DNA of 64,000 bases from Mycobacterium sp. SM1 (GTDB lineage: Bacteria > Actinomycetota > Actinomycetes > Mycobacteriales > Mycobacteriaceae). A model generated the notes under the pieces. It was not told the DNA's origin, did not search any database, and saw only the letters and a list, made by a program, of their open reading frames with translations. Every line of letters begins with the position of its first letter. Position 1 is the stretch's first letter. The DNA lies in contig NZ_JAFLNH010000003.1 in assembly GCF_018361265.1 (NCBI RefSeq), forward strand, positions 508,501 to 572,500, in the 5' to 3' direction. Below, piece by piece: positions 62,074-64,000 of the stretch. The position numbers and the translations under genes are program-made.

Positions 62074-63840
62074 CTACTCCGCGGGCGGCAGTTGTCGCGG
62101 GCCCTCGGGTGCGGGCAGTTCACGAGGCTCGCCGGAGCCGATTAACTCGGGCCGCCGGCCATCGGCCGTTTCAAGGGACACTCCTGCGTCTTGCGCAGGC
62201 GGGCAGCCCAGCGACGAGCGTCCGGTCCCGGCGCCGGGCCCCCCGTGTCGCGCGAAGTCGCTTCGGCGATGTGACGGGATGGGGTTTAACGGCTCGCGCG
62301 TGTCGGTGCTTGTCGATGCGGAGGGCGGGGCCTCGGTGTTGACGGTCACCTTGCGAGTGCGCTTAAGCGAGAACGTGATCTCCTCAACCTCTTCGAGCAC
62401 TTGGCGCGCGGCACGAACCGGTTGGGTGGCGGTGTCGACGGCGCGGGCCACGAACGACGGTATGAGCGGACGAACCCAGCGCGCGGCCGCCTTGGTGACG
62501 TCGGGAATCACCGGTGTCCCGCGCCGCCAGCGCGGCTCCACCGCATCGGCCAGGGCCGCAGGCAGGTTTTTGCCCGCTACGGGTTCCGGCTCGGCGGCCG
62601 GCAATCGGGTAGCCGTCGGGCTCGTTGCCTGCGCTTCGGCGGCAATCGCCGCACGAACATCGTCCGGCTGCGCTTCGCGCTGCGACGACACCAGGGCCGG
62701 GTCGCCGAGAGCCTCGGCGACCCGGCGGCGCTGCTGCACGCGGTTGATTTCACCGTCGGCCGCGACGGCGGCCCGTACGGCAGCGAGTTGCTTTTCGGCC
62801 CAAAGGGTTTCAGTCTCCCGGCGAACCTCGGCACGCTTGACGGCGATCGCAGTGGCGGCGTCCAGCTCGGCGCGGTCGCGTTCCGCGCGAGCGGCTGCGC
62901 GGCGGTCAGCGGTCGTCTCGCCGCGCCACAGCCGCAGAATCAACGGCAGCAGGTACAGCAGGGCGCAGAACCCGATCGTGAGCAGCCGCAGCAGCAGCGT
63001 GCCGGCGCTGGCGAGCGTGAGGTCGTTCATCGCGACCCAGCGTGCGCCGAGCCCATGATCCGCAGCAGCTATCACGGTTTCGCGCGCCCTCGCGAGAGCT
63101 TGCTCAGCCCTGGCGATCTGGGCGTCCAATTCGGGCGCCCGGCTATCGCGGGAGGCCACCGCCGTGTCCAACTCCCGCTGAGCATCCGCGAGAATTGCGT
63201 TGGCCGTTTGTGTTTCGGGCCCGGCTCCGGGTACTCCGGTGATACGGGTCTGCGGGCAGGCCGGTGTGGGGTGGTATTCGCAGCGCGCCACGACCAGCGC
63301 TTGGTCGCGGTGCTCGCGGGCTCGTTCGACGGCGTTGTCCAGTGCGCTGCGGGCGTTACGGCTCTGCTCAAGGGCCGTCGACGCCAGGGCGACGGCCGGC
63401 GTGACGTCGGCGGTGCGGGCGGCCTGAGCCTCAAGACGGCGATCGATCGCACCGCTGAACACAACGAGCACGGCAAGCTCACCCACCACCGCGCCGAGGC
63501 CCACCGCGACGGCGGCCCGCCCGGCGATGCCGGTCACTCCGCGGGCCGGGCCGCTGGCGATGGCACGGGTCAGCGCGCCGGCCAGCAGGCCGAAAGCCAG
63601 GGTCATCGGCAGGATGGCCGGCGGCCAGCTCACCGCCTGCCCGACGGCCAGGGTCGCGGCAAGCCAGGCCAGTGCCGCGTCAAGCGCCACCACCACACCG
63701 GTGATCGCGTAGGTCGACCGCTCGTGAGCCTCACCGACTTCACACCACTGCCCACCGCCGAGCCAGGCGAACACCGCCTCGATCCGGGCTGCGGCCGATC
63801 GGGGCCCGGGAGCATCCCGGGGAGAATCGTGGACAGCCAT
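62074..63840 (-). CDS. DUF4407-like membrane protein
   Basis: A 588-residue protein with three N-terminal membrane segments (VVVALDAALAWLAATLAVGQ; LPMTLAFGLLAGALTRAIAS; AVGLGAVVGELAVLVVFSGA), a long extracytoplasmic helical region with a Cys pair (ARCEYHPTPACPQT), a fourth membrane segment (LLLRLLTIGFCALLYLLPLI), and a charged cytoplasmic coiled coil (RRAAARAERDRAELDAATAI) plus a disordered tail. This layout is that of DUF4407 proteins. Function unknown. Confidence 0.8.
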   Translation of the reverse strand: MAVHDSPRDAPGPRSAAARIEAVFAWLGGGQWCEVGEAHERSTYAITGVVVALDAALAWLAATLAVGQAVSWPPAILPMTLAFGLLAGALTRAIASGPARGVTGIAGRAAVAVGLGAVVGELAVLVVFSGAIDRRLEAQAARTADVTPAVALASTALEQSRNARSALDNAVERAREHRDQALVVARCEYHPTPACPQTRITGVPGAGPETQTANAILADAQRELDTAVASRDSRAPELDAQIARAEQALARARETVIAAADHGLGARWVAMNDLTLASAGTLLLRLLTIGFCALLYLLPLILRLWRGETTADRRAAARAERDRAELDAATAIAVKRAEVRRETETLWAEKQLAAVRAAVAADGEINRVQQRRRVAEALGDPALVSSQREAQPDDVRAAIAAEAQATSPTATRLPAAEPEPVAGKNLPAALADAVEPRWRRGTPVIPDVTKAAARWVRPLIPSFVARAVDTATQPVRAARQVLEEVEEITFSLKRTRKVTVNTEAPPSASTSTDTREPLNPIPSHRRSDFARHGGPGAGTGRSSLGCPPAQDAGVSLETADGRRPELIGSGEPRELPAPEGPRQLPPAE

Positions 63841-64000
63841 CTGACGTTACCTACCTCCGGATTTGTCGGATTTGCCCAACCCTGGCGAACCGCTACCCGA
63901 CATGGTGAATCGCCGGGTTTTCCCTGGGTGGGCTCACAGCGACCAGAGCGGGGCGCCGCCGCCCCCTCGCGCCAGTGCGATACCTGCATCCTCGCACACG
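63841..64000. other. region upstream of the DUF4407-like gene, window end
   Basis: 160 bases to the window edge. I see no gene that I can support; the region probably holds the promoter of the DUF4407-like gene. Confidence 0.4.

Overview
The window is from a slow-growing Mycobacterium. GC content is high, GTG and TTG starts are common, and gene order from 1 to 29 kb follows the M. tuberculosis Rv1683-Rv1713 block as I remember it. The 16S gene carries the long form of helix 18 that marks slow growers. An rRNA operon lies directly behind tyrS, the known rrnB position in fast growers and in a few slow growers such as M. celatum. A M. xenopi/M. celatum-like organism is an inference; no alignment was run.

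Core region, 1-33.8 kb: end of a fatty acyl-CoA synthetase-type gene, a Trm112-like protein, a TetR/ABC-exporter operon divergent from mpg, tyrS, rrs-rrl-rrf with promoter, leader and terminator, then TPR protein, HAD phosphatase, Rv1693-like, tlyA, nadK, recN, steA, mctB, pyrG, Nudix hydrolase and a XerD-like recombinase. A convergent O-methyltransferase follows, then the tightly coupled chain parA-scpA-scpB-pseudouridine synthase-cmk-der, covering chromosome segregation and condensation, RNA modification, CMP kinase and ribosome GTPase. Two tandem repeat arrays of the MIRU type sit in this chain, and both consist of overlapping mini-ORFs. A soluble MgtE-like Mg2+ sensor paired with an NRAMP-type transporter and a 13E12-family HNH protein close the core. 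No core gene in the window is frameshifted.

Islands, 34.06-60.76 kb: a tRNA-Pro(GGG) gene is the attachment site of two elements in tandem, shown by three copies of the tRNA 3' end (34060, 44113, 60723). Element A (about 10 kb) has a tyrosine integrase, a truncated excisionase, an Mrr-like nuclease, the remnant of mcrC with two coupled unknown genes, and a toxin-antitoxin pair. An ISL3-family IS appears to have deleted its middle, and that IS was itself split by a small transposon with two tyrosine recombinases. Element B (about 16.6 kb) is a decaying mosaic. It holds an integrase remnant, an IS256-family IS, HigBA, a broken phage tape-measure gene, two further ISL3 copies with clean 8-bp target duplications, a group II intron whose reverse transcriptase is split by one of them, a frameshifted HEPN-like gene, and frameshifted DUF2637-type genes typical of actinobacterial integrative elements.

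Right flank, 60.8-64 kb: ordinary chromosome with a small unknown gene, an exported protein with an M15-like zinc-site pattern and a large DUF4407-like membrane protein. No CRISPR array was seen.
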